Shown here: piece by piece, positions 1-7,825 of the stretch
How positions within the stretch are numbered: the stretch's first letter is position 1
Layout: every line of letters starts with the position of its first letter
NCBI GenBank assembly: GCA_900317505.1
Contig: ONHB01000002.1
Location: forward strand, 124,001-188,000
Direction of reading: 5' to 3'
DNA: 64,000 bases
Origin: an uncultured Lachnospiraceae bacterium
GTDB taxonomy: Bacteria > Bacillota > Clostridia > Lachnospirales > Lachnospiraceae
The notes under the pieces: model-generated
The model's database searches: none
What the model saw: only the letters and a program-made list of their open reading frames with translations
Told to the model about the DNA's origin: nothing
Made by a program: the position numbers and the translations under genes

Positions 1-711
1 ATTATCTGGGCTTTTGTGCAGCCGATCGTGACAATTGTTGTTTACTGGTTTGTATTTGAGAAGGGGTTAAAGGTCGGAAAAACATTGTCAGAGGAAGGTA
101 TCAGTGTGCCGTTTGTGCTTTGGCTGACGGCGGGACTCGTACCGTGGTTTTTCTTCTCAGACGCGCTCAATAATGGCACCAATGCCTTGATGGAATACAA
201 GTATTTGGTTCAAAAGGTAGTATTCAATATCTCGGTATTACCTGTTATCAAGATTTTGGCAGCTTTGTATGTGCACATATTTTTTGTATGCTTCACAGTT
301 ATTTTGTTTGCCTGCTATGGGATGACGCCTGATTTGTATACATTGCAGGTGGTGTATTATTCATTTGCCCTGTTTGCACTTGTACTGGCTTTGTGCTACT
401 TTACGTGTTCGGTTGTGGTGTTCTTTAAAGATTTGTCTCAGATTATCAATATTATCCTGCAGGTCGGAGTATGGGCAACGCCGATCATGTGGCAGCTTAG
501 CATATTAAGTAATCCGGTGCTCCGGTTTATTTTCAAATTGAATCCACTTTATTATATCGTCAATGGCTATCGTGGTGCGTTGATTGATAAAGTATGGTTT
601 TTTCAGGACTGGAAGCTGACAATTTATTATTGGGTATTAGTGTTTGTACTGTTTACAATCGGAAGCAGGCTGTTTAAGAAATTGAAACCTCATTTTGCTG
701 ATGTATTGTAG
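1..711 (+). CDS. Polysaccharide ABC-2 type export permease (5' end missing)
   Basis: This is the C-terminal 236 residues of an ABC-2 family membrane permease; the reading frame is open from base 1, so the real start lies upstream of the window. Hydrophobic segments recur through the fragment, including WLTAGLVPWFFFSDAL and the late PIMWQLSIL...NPLYYIVNGYR region, a pattern typical of Wzm/TagG-type exporters of lipid-linked glycans. The next gene, 23 bp downstream, encodes the matching Wzt-like ATPase, so the two most likely form one inner-membrane transporter. Known for the family: flipping of completed undecaprenyl-linked polysaccharide. The substrate here is inferred from the surrounding glycosyltransferases. 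Confidence 0.9.
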   Translation: MIWAFVQPIVTIVVYWFVFEKGLKVGKTLSEEGISVPFVLWLTAGLVPWFFFSDALNNGTNALMEYKYLVQKVVFNISVLPVIKILAALYVHIFFVCFTVILFACYGMTPDLYTLQVVYYSFALFALVLALCYFTCSVVVFFKDLSQIINIILQVGVWATPIMWQLSILSNPVLRFIFKLNPLYYIVNGYRGALIDKVWFFQDWKLTIYYWVLVFVLFTIGSRLFKKLKPHFADVL

Positions 712-734
712 GTGCTGGTTGAAAGGATACAGAT

Positions 735-2054
735 ATGAGCGAAGACATTGCTATTTCAGTAGAAAATGTTAGTAAGATTTATAAATTATATAATAAACCT
801 TCTGATCGTCTAAAAGAGGTACTCGGTTCCAAAAGGATAACTGTCAGGGAGCATTTTGCGTTGTCGGATGTTTCTTTTCAGGTGGGAAGAGGAGAGACCG
901 TTGGTATTATTGGCACAAATGGTTCCGGTAAGTCGACGATTTTAAAGATTATTACCGGAGTGCTTAATCCGACAGGAGGCAATGTTGCGATTGAGGGACG
1001 TATTTCCGCCTTACTTGAGCTTGGAGCCGGTTTCAATATGGAATATACAGGTGTGGAAAATGTGTATCTGAACGGTACGATGATGGGATTTTCCAATGAG
1101 GAGATTGATGCGAAGCTGGATGATATTCTTTCTTTTGCCGACATTGGGGATTTTGTCAATCAGCCAGTCAAGACTTATTCGTCCGGTATGTTTGTGCGTC
1201 TGGCTTTTGCTGTGGCAATTAATATCGAACCGGAAATTTTGATTGTTGATGAGGCACTTTCGGTCGGTGATGTATTTTTCCAGTCCAAGTGTTATCACAA
1301 GTTTGAAGAATTTAAACGTATGGGAAAGACCATACTTTTTGTAAGTCATGACCTGAGTTCTATCAGTAAATACTGCGACCGGGTTATCCTGCTTGATAAA
1401 GGTCATAAGAGAGCGGAAGGTGCACCGAAACAGATTGTTGATATGTATAAAAAGCTTTTGGTCAATCAGCTGCATGAGGATGATGATCCGGAAAGTATTG
1501 CATCCGGAGAGCTGGATGCTGATAAAGCGGACCGGTCTGCCGGTGCCGGAGACGGCCAGAGCGCTGCAGGAACAGACCGGACGCTGTGGAAGGATTCACT
1601 GGTGCTTAATCCACAGATTGTTGAATATGGGGAAAAGCAGGCGGAAATCTATGATTTTGCCATTAAAGATGAAAATGGAGCGGTGACCAATACGATTGAA
1701 AAGGGTTCAAAATGTCAGTTTTGCATGAAGGTCAGAGCTAACCGGGATGTGGCAAATCCAATCTTTGCGTTTACGATCAAAAATTTACAGGGAACAGAAA
1801 TTACCGGGACCAATTCTTACTTTGAAGATCATGAGATTGGTGATCTGAAGGCAGGAGAGGAAAAAGAGATCACATTTACACAGGAGATGAATCTGCAGGG
1901 AAATGAGTATCTGCTTTCTTTCGGATGTACCGGATATATTCAGGGTGAGTTTCATGTATATCACCGCCTGTATGATGTATGCAATCTGACGGTTGTTTCT
2001 TATAAAAACACAGTTGGATTTTATGATATGAATTCGGAAGTGGAGATTGTCTGA
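735..2054 (+). CDS. Wzt-like ABC transporter ATP-binding protein with C-terminal carbohydrate-binding-type domain
   Basis: A 439-residue ATPase. The nucleotide-binding domain shows Walker A GTNGSGKST (about 60-68), signature YSSGM (about 148) and Walker B LIVDEA (about 169). A hydrophilic linker rich in Asp, Ala and Gly (about 245-280) leads to a C-terminal beta-rich domain (about 285-439) like the Wzt C-terminal domain, which in O-antigen exporters recognises the terminal modification of the chain. It is paired with the permease just upstream and followed by a methyltransferase 27 bp downstream. In known systems a chain-end methyl group is the export signal read by such a domain, so this order suggests the same logic, which is inference. 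Confidence 0.93.
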   Translation: MSEDIAISVENVSKIYKLYNKPSDRLKEVLGSKRITVREHFALSDVSFQVGRGETVGIIGTNGSGKSTILKIITGVLNPTGGNVAIEGRISALLELGAGFNMEYTGVENVYLNGTMMGFSNEEIDAKLDDILSFADIGDFVNQPVKTYSSGMFVRLAFAVAINIEPEILIVDEALSVGDVFFQSKCYHKFEEFKRMGKTILFVSHDLSSISKYCDRVILLDKGHKRAEGAPKQIVDMYKKLLVNQLHEDDDPESIASGELDADKADRSAGAGDGQSAAGTDRTLWKDSLVLNPQIVEYGEKQAEIYDFAIKDENGAVTNTIEKGSKCQFCMKVRANRDVANPIFAFTIKNLQGTEITGTNSYFEDHEIGDLKAGEEKEITFTQEMNLQGNEYLLSFGCTGYIQGEFHVYHRLYDVCNLTVVSYKNTVGFYDMNSEVEIV

Positions 2055-2081
2055 TGATGTTGAGATGGAAAGAGGTTAAAT

Positions 2082-2999
2082 ATGCCCAAGGACAATAAGG
2101 TTGAAAACAGGCTGAATCTGACATATTACGGTGGAGCGGATGTGTATTCGGATGGAGAGGTAGAGGATACCCTCCTCGATATTGCTAAAAGCAATACGGA
2201 AAAGCAGCTAAATCAGATGATCGCAGACACCTGCGATTGGAGTATTTTATATCATTTTTCACATATCCGTCAGAATATTGTATCGTGGCTTCCGATTAAA
2301 GATACGGATACGGTTTTGGAAATTGGCTCCGGTTGTGGAGCGATTACCGGTGCTTTGGCTAAAAAAGCAGGAAAGGTAACCTGTGTCGATTTGTCCAAAA
2401 AACGTAGTCTTGTAAATGTATACCGCAATGATTCTTATGATAATATCGAGGTTATGGTTGGCAATTTCAAGGATGTAGAGCCTAATCTGCCACAGTTTGA
2501 CTATGTGACACTGATCGGAGTTTTTGAATATGGAGAAGCTTATATTGGCGGAGATACACCTTATGAGGATTTTCTAAGGATCATCAAATCCCATATCAGG
2601 CCGGGAGGAAAGCTGGTTATTGCAATCGAAAACCGTTGGGGAATGAAGTATTTTGCAGGCTGCAGAGAAGATCATTTCGGGACTTTTTTTGAGGGTATTA
2701 ATGGTTATCCGGTAGGCAAAGGAGTTAAGACCTTTACACGGATGGAATTGGAAACGATGTTTGATGCATGTGGATTTTTAAAGCGTACCTTTTATTATCC
2801 TTATCCGGATTACAAGCTGCCACGTGTGATCTATTCGGATGATTACCTGCCAAAGCCCGGGGATCTGCGTATCAATCATGATAATTATGACCGGGACAGA
2901 CTGGTTGTTTTTGAAGAGGACAAGGTGCTGGATGATGTGATCCGTGAAGGTGTCTTTGATAAATTTTCCAATTCATATCTTGTTGTGCTGGAAAATTAA
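2082..2999 (+). CDS. Class I SAM-dependent methyltransferase
   Basis: A 305-residue protein with the class I motif VLEIGSGCGAITGALAKKAG (about 70-90), an acidic residue ending the second strand (VTCVDLS) and a later GGKLVIAIENRWG segment. It sits between the Wzt-like ATPase and a large glycosyltransferase in the same orientation. In related Firmicute proteins this type of methyltransferase is followed in the same chain by a kinase-like region; here that region begins the next gene, so the pair looks like a split version of a fused protein. Likely role: methylation of a sugar or phosphate on the exported glycan, possibly the chain end. The acceptor cannot be read from sequence. Confidence 0.85.
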   Translation: MPKDNKVENRLNLTYYGGADVYSDGEVEDTLLDIAKSNTEKQLNQMIADTCDWSILYHFSHIRQNIVSWLPIKDTDTVLEIGSGCGAITGALAKKAGKVTCVDLSKKRSLVNVYRNDSYDNIEVMVGNFKDVEPNLPQFDYVTLIGVFEYGEAYIGGDTPYEDFLRIIKSHIRPGGKLVIAIENRWGMKYFAGCREDHFGTFFEGINGYPVGKGVKTFTRMELETMFDACGFLKRTFYYPYPDYKLPRVIYSDDYLPKPGDLRINHDNYDRDRLVVFEEDKVLDDVIREGVFDKFSNSYLVVLEN

Positions 3000-3084
3000 G
3001 TGACAGGTGCGGTATTGACGGGCTATGTGTAAAAGGCAGGATGATACTGTCAGAGAGTGTAATAATAAAAAGAAAGAGCAGATT

Positions 3085-6000
3085 ATGGATATTATTTACA
3101 GTAAATTTTCCAATGACAGAAGAGATGAATATGCGATCATAACCAATATTTTAAAGGACGCGGATGGCAATCGTTATATTGAAAAGCTTGCTGCAAAGGA
3201 CGCGGGACAACAACACATAGACAAGCTTTCTGATTGGGAAAAAAAACTGAAAGAGGAATATAGTGCTACCGGTATTTCACCCAATGAATTGGTGGAAATG
3301 GATGGGAAGAAGTATTTTCGCTATGTGAATGGAACAGCTCTGGATATGATTCTGGACCGGTATTTAAGAGCCGGAGATATTTATAAAGTTATGTCGGTGC
3401 TTGGGCAATATATTGATCTGATCATGAAAGTACATGATGATATTGATTTTGAAATGACAGAAGCATTTGAGTCGGTTTTCGGACGGGTTTCTCTCCCGGA
3501 ACATATGAGAAGCGCCAGAGTGACCAATATTGATATGGTTACGGAAAATCTGATCATTTGCACTGAGCCGGCACAGGATTTGACCTCCATAAATACAGAT
3601 GATATTTTTGCAAATGACTGTCAGATGATCGATTACGAATGGACATTTGATTTTCCGATACCGGCGCATTATGTTATTTATCGTATCCTGCATTATTACA
3701 TGGAGACCAAAGCTGAACGTGCAATATTAAAGGACATGGATCTGTATGAAAAATTTGGTTTAACGAATGCAGAGATTGATACTTATGGTGAAATGGAGGC
3801 GCATTTTCAGAGCTATATTCTTGGAGATATGCATCCTCTCTGGCAGCTGCATGCTTCCATTGTCAAGCCTGCGGTACCTGTGGCTTCTATAGAAAGCAGT
3901 TTAAAATATGCGACTGGACAGATCAGTCTGGAAGTGTTTTACGATTTTGGAGAAGGCATTAAGCCGGAAGACAGTGTTTTGTATCCGTGCCAGGTCGGAC
4001 CGGAAGGCTTTGCAATCATACGTATTCCGGTAAATGGCGCAAAGATTATCCGTTTGGATCCAAGCAGCAGGCCGTGTGTTGTGACTATCCGGGATGTAAA
4101 GGGAAAATATGCAAAGCGGGGAAATTATCCGGTTTCTTATCATACCAATGCATCGCTTGAACGAAACGGTGTTTATGTATTTGGCTTTGATGATGCGCAG
4201 ATTTATTTTGAAAATATTCGTGAAAATACACAGGAGATAGAAATTACATTATCTGTTAATGTTTTTGCAGATGCATTTGGAATCTCAGAAGGACGTAATT
4301 ATGATGTATTGGAACATCATTATCTGACAGCTATGGCATTGAAAGAAGACTGTGAGCGTCAGATCCGGGAGCTTACAGAGCGCGCTATGACAGCAGAATG
4401 GAAACTTCATTGTATTTACCGGACGATCCCTTACAAGCTGACCAAGCCTTTCCGCATGCTTTATGTGTGGGGAAAACGGGTATTGGTTGGTACACCTAAG
4501 AAGAGACTGCGTTATGATACTTTCAAATTGTATTTGAAGGGGCAGGGAAATCAGGCAAAAGCCTTTTACAAGGAACAGTTAACTGTCAGACGCACCTTGC
4601 ATCTGCAGGATAAAATTGACCGGCTGGTCACGGCGGATACCCTGGCAAAAGAAGCAATGGAAACTGCTGATGGTGATGTGAAATTTAGTATTCTGGTTCC
4701 TGTTTACAATACACCTGAAGAATATCTGATGCAGATGATCGAATCAGTGCTTGCTCAAAGTTATGGTAATTATCAGCTTTGTATCGCGGATGGAAGTGAT
4801 AAAGCACACAAAAATGTCGGTCGTATCTGTAGAGGATATGCGGATTTTGATTCCAGAGTATGTTATAAAAAGCTGAAACAAAATGGAGGCATTGCGGATA
4901 ATACCAATGCTGCCTGGGATATGGCGGATGGAGACTATATCATTTTATTTGATCATGATGATCTATTGCATCCGGAAGCATTGTATGAGGTGTACAAGGC
5001 GGTTAAGACAACCGGAGCGGAGTATGTTTATACGGATGAACTGGTATTTTATGATAAAAACATGACAGATGTGACTTATCATCTGAAACCGGATTTTTCA
5101 CCGGATTATCTGAGGGGATTAAATTATATCTGTCATCTGTCCGCTTTTTCCGCAAAGCTCGCAGAGCGTGTGGGTCGGTTCCGGCCGGAGTGTGATGGCA
5201 GTCAGGATTATGATATGGCATTACGCCTTTCGGAAAAGGCCAATATGGTATATCATCTTTCCAAGGTACTGTATTTCTGGCGTTCTCATCCCGGTTCAGT
5301 TGCATCGGGAATTGAGGCCAAGACCTATTGTCTGGACAGTGGAAAAAAAGCTTTACAGGATCACCTTGATCGTATTGGATTACCCGGTACGGTTGAAGAT
5401 GCGGAATTTGCATCCGCTTATCGTATCAGATATGAGATCCAGGGTGAGCCGATGATCTCTATTCTGATTCCCAACAAGGATCATGTGGATGAGCTGTGCG
5501 TTTGTATTGATTCTATTTTTAAAAAATCTACCTATCATAATTTTGAAATTGTTATTATTGAAAATGGCAGTAATGAGACAACGACATTTGAATATTATGA
5601 TGAGCTCAAGGCACAGTATGGTGAACAGATTCAGGTTGTGACCTGGACGAATGGCTTTAATTATGCTGCTATCAACAATTTTGGGGCAAAGCATGCCAGA
5701 GGTGAATATTTACTCTTGTTAAATAATGATACTGAGGTGATCACCCCCGACTGGCTGCAGGAGATGCTGATGTTTGCACAGCGTGAGGATGTTGGTGTGG
5801 TTGGACCTCTGATGTATTTTGGAGATGATACGATCCAGCATGCCGGTGTGATCATTGGTATTGGTGGTACAGCCGGGCATTCTCATAAGGGACAGCCTCG
5901 TTACCTGGATGGAAAGCCAAATACCGGCTATCTGTGCAAGCTTGTAGTGGCACAGGATGTCTATGGTGTGACCGGAGCCTGCATGATGATCTCAAAGGAT

Positions 6001-6315
6001 AAATATGATAAGATGGGCGGACTGGACGAAGCTTTTGTTGTGGCATTCAATGATGTGGATTTTTGCTGCAGATTGATAAAAGCCGGTTATTATAATGTGT
6101 TTACACCGTTTGCGCAGCTGTATCATTATGAATCAAAGAGCCGTGGTTATGAAGATACACCGGAGAAGAAGGCTCGCTTTGAAAGGGAAAAGAAGCTTTT
6201 GCTGGATCGTCATGGTGAAGAGATATCTGCGGGAGATCCGTTTTACAGCCCGATGTTGACGAGGGATGCGGAAGATTATGCGGTGCGCCGGGATTATAGT
6301 GTGTTTATAAATTAG
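3085..6315 (+). CDS. Tandem GT2 glycosyltransferase with kinase-like N-terminal region
   Basis: About 1,076 residues. I chose ATG 3085 because AAAGAG lies just upstream; an in-frame ATG at 3025 lacks a clear ribosome site. Residues 1-220 resemble an aminoglycoside-phosphotransferase-like fold, with IDYEWTFDFPIP near residue 181, but a clear HxD catalytic loop is not visible, so activity is doubtful. Around residues 410-450 is a predicted coiled-coil ending in a motif (EWKLxxI..PYKLTKPFR) shared with the protein at 22301. Two GT2 modules follow: module 1 at about 532 (FSILVPVYNT, with DHDD near 622) and module 2 at about 789 (ISILIPNKDH, with NNDTEV near 880). Probably extends the repeat unit at the cytoplasmic membrane face. 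Confidence 0.88.
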   Translation: MDIIYSKFSNDRRDEYAIITNILKDADGNRYIEKLAAKDAGQQHIDKLSDWEKKLKEEYSATGISPNELVEMDGKKYFRYVNGTALDMILDRYLRAGDIYKVMSVLGQYIDLIMKVHDDIDFEMTEAFESVFGRVSLPEHMRSARVTNIDMVTENLIICTEPAQDLTSINTDDIFANDCQMIDYEWTFDFPIPAHYVIYRILHYYMETKAERAILKDMDLYEKFGLTNAEIDTYGEMEAHFQSYILGDMHPLWQLHASIVKPAVPVASIESSLKYATGQISLEVFYDFGEGIKPEDSVLYPCQVGPEGFAIIRIPVNGAKIIRLDPSSRPCVVTIRDVKGKYAKRGNYPVSYHTNASLERNGVYVFGFDDAQIYFENIRENTQEIEITLSVNVFADAFGISEGRNYDVLEHHYLTAMALKEDCERQIRELTERAMTAEWKLHCIYRTIPYKLTKPFRMLYVWGKRVLVGTPKKRLRYDTFKLYLKGQGNQAKAFYKEQLTVRRTLHLQDKIDRLVTADTLAKEAMETADGDVKFSILVPVYNTPEEYLMQMIESVLAQSYGNYQLCIADGSDKAHKNVGRICRGYADFDSRVCYKKLKQNGGIADNTNAAWDMADGDYIILFDHDDLLHPEALYEVYKAVKTTGAEYVYTDELVFYDKNMTDVTYHLKPDFSPDYLRGLNYICHLSAFSAKLAERVGRFRPECDGSQDYDMALRLSEKANMVYHLSKVLYFWRSHPGSVASGIEAKTYCLDSGKKALQDHLDRIGLPGTVEDAEFASAYRIRYEIQGEPMISILIPNKDHVDELCVCIDSIFKKSTYHNFEIVIIENGSNETTTFEYYDELKAQYGEQIQVVTWTNGFNYAAINNFGAKHARGEYLLLLNNDTEVITPDWLQEMLMFAQREDVGVVGPLMYFGDDTIQHAGVIIGIGGTAGHSHKGQPRYLDGKPNTGYLCKLVVAQDVYGVTGACMMISKDKYDKMGGLDEAFVVAFNDVDFCCRLIKAGYYNVFTPFAQLYHYESKSRGYEDTPEKKARFEREKKLLLDRHGEEISAGDPFYSPMLTRDAEDYAVRRDYSVFIN

Positions 6316-6396
6316 CCTACCACTCCCGACATGGTTGTGGTAAAATGATAAAAAAATGTATGTTGGTCATGCAATACGATAGTGATCTTTAGATAT

Positions 6397-6441
6397 CATA
6401 CAAAGCTGTTTTGTATGGAAATTTGGACAAATGAATATAAT
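6397..6441 (+). promoter_or_regulatory. Candidate rfbC promoter with overlapping inverted repeat
   Basis: A perfect 8-bp inverted repeat, CATACAAA (6397-6404) and TTTGTATG (6410-6417), overlaps a possible -35 TTGTAT (6411-6416). A consensus -10 TATAAT is at 6436-6441; the 19-bp spacer is longer than ideal. The layout suggests an operator over a weak promoter for the rfbC unit. It is sequence-based inference only. Confidence 0.35.
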
Positions 6442-6466
6442 ATTTGCAGGATAAGGAGCAAAAGAA

Positions 6467-7030
6467 ATGGGAAAAATTACAGTTGAAACATGTGAAATTG
6501 AAGGATTGAAGGTCATCACGCCCACTGTGTTTGGCGATGAGAGAGGCTACTTCATGGAGACTTACAATTACAATGATTTTAAAGAAGCCGGTATTGATAT
6601 GGAGTTTGTTCAGGACAATCAGTCTGCTTCCAAAAAAGGTGTGTTGAGAGGTCTTCACTTCCAGATCAACTATCCGCAGGACAAGCTGGTAAGAGTTGTA
6701 TCCGGTGAAGTATTTGATGTAGCTGTAGATTTGAGAGAAGGTTCCAAGACCTTTGGTAAATGGTTTGGTGTCAGATTATCTGCAGAAAACAAAAAGCAGT
6801 TTTTTATCCCCAAGAACTTTGCACATGGATTTATTGTATTGTCTGATTATGCAGAGTTTGCATATAAATGCACAGACTTTTATCATCCCAACGATGAGGG
6901 TGGACTTTTATGGTCTGATCCTGCAATCGGAGTAGACTGGCCGATGCCGGAAGGAATGACAAAAGATGATCTGATCATTTCTGACAAGGATCATAAGTGG
7001 AGCGGTCTGGACGAATACAAGAAGCACTAG
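6467..7030 (+). CDS. rfbC: dTDP-4-dehydrorhamnose 3,5-epimerase
   Basis: A 187-residue cupin epimerase of the RmlC family, close to the usual length. It shows DERGYFMETYNYNDF near the N-terminus, the catalytic histidine segment GLHFQ, and PKNFAHGFIVLSDYAEF with the downstream YKCTDFYHP. It converts dTDP-4-keto-6-deoxyglucose to dTDP-4-keto-rhamnose in the cytoplasm. AAGGAG lies upstream of the start. It stands apart from rfbB (18725) and rfbA (20066), and no rfbD was found in the window, so the rhamnose pathway is dispersed rather than kept as one rmlABCD block. Confidence 0.95.
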   Translation: MGKITVETCEIEGLKVITPTVFGDERGYFMETYNYNDFKEAGIDMEFVQDNQSASKKGVLRGLHFQINYPQDKLVRVVSGEVFDVAVDLREGSKTFGKWFGVRLSAENKKQFFIPKNFAHGFIVLSDYAEFAYKCTDFYHPNDEGGLLWSDPAIGVDWPMPEGMTKDDLIISDKDHKWSGLDEYKKH

Positions 7031-7097
7031 TCTGCCAACAGGCTAATACGCAGAATGAGCATGAAATAAGATACCGGCATTAAGAACAGGAGAAAAC

Positions 7098-7787
7098 ATG
7101 AATTTAGAAAACACAGTACTTTCCATTGTAATTCCCTGCTACAATGAAAGAGAAAATATTTTGAATATTCTGGACAGGATTGATGAGAGTCCGATTCCGC
7201 ACAAGGAAATCATTGTAGTAGATGACTGCTCAACGGATGGCACCAGAGATATTCTGGAGGAAAAAGTAAAAAGCAGAGTGGCAAAGGTTGTTTATCATGA
7301 GCAGAATGGCGGTAAGGGTGCTGCTCTAAAGACCGGTTTTGCACATGCAACCGGTGATATTGTTATGATTCAGGATGCTGATTTAGAGTATGATCCAATG
7401 GAATACCCCAAGGTGATCGCACCGATTGTAGAAGGTAAAGCAAGGGTTGTATATGGCTCACGTTTTTTAGATTCCAAGGCAAAAGGATATCTTGCCAATC
7501 AGCTTGCCAATAAAGGGCTGACAATGCTTTCCAATCTTTTTACCCATCAGAAGCTGACAGATATGGAAACCTGTTACAAGGCATTTAAGAGAGAAATCAT
7601 TCAGAGCGTTGATATTGAAGAAAAGCGTTTTGGATTTGAGCCGGAGATTACGGCCAAGATTTCGGATATGCGTATCCGCATCAAAGAAGTGCCGATTTCC
7701 TACAACCCCCGTACCAATGAGGAAGGTAAGAAGATCGGTTTCAAGGATGGATTGAGAGCAGTCTATTGTATTGTGAAATATCATTGA
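7098..7787 (+). CDS. DPM1-like GT2 glycosyltransferase
   Basis: A 229-residue single-domain GT2 enzyme: LSIVIPCYNERENILNIL at the N-terminus, IIVVDDCSTDGT, then QDADLEYDP as the DxD region and GSRFLD downstream. This arrangement matches polyprenyl-phosphate sugar synthases of the dolichyl-phosphate-mannose-synthase type, but the C-terminal membrane segments of some relatives are absent. It probably makes an undecaprenyl-phosphate-linked sugar for GT-C enzymes such as the two encoded after 10038. It is the last gene of the unit, and a terminator follows 9 bp after the stop. Confidence 0.87.
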   Translation: MNLENTVLSIVIPCYNERENILNILDRIDESPIPHKEIIVVDDCSTDGTRDILEEKVKSRVAKVVYHEQNGGKGAALKTGFAHATGDIVMIQDADLEYDPMEYPKVIAPIVEGKARVVYGSRFLDSKAKGYLANQLANKGLTMLSNLFTHQKLTDMETCYKAFKREIIQSVDIEEKRFGFEPEITAKISDMRIRIKEVPISYNPRTNEEGKKIGFKDGLRAVYCIVKYH

Positions 7788-7795
7788 TAGTGAAA

Positions 7796-7825
7796 AAATA
7801 AGGCATCCCTTGGGATGCCTTATTT
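7796..7825. terminator. Bidirectional intrinsic terminator
   Basis: A perfect 14-bp inverted repeat, AAATAAGGCATCCC (7796-7809) and GGGATGCCTTATTT (7812-7825), lies between two convergent genes. Its right arm overlaps the stop codon of the minus-strand kinase-NTase gene. A/T-rich flanks on both sides suit termination in both directions. Confidence 0.9.
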
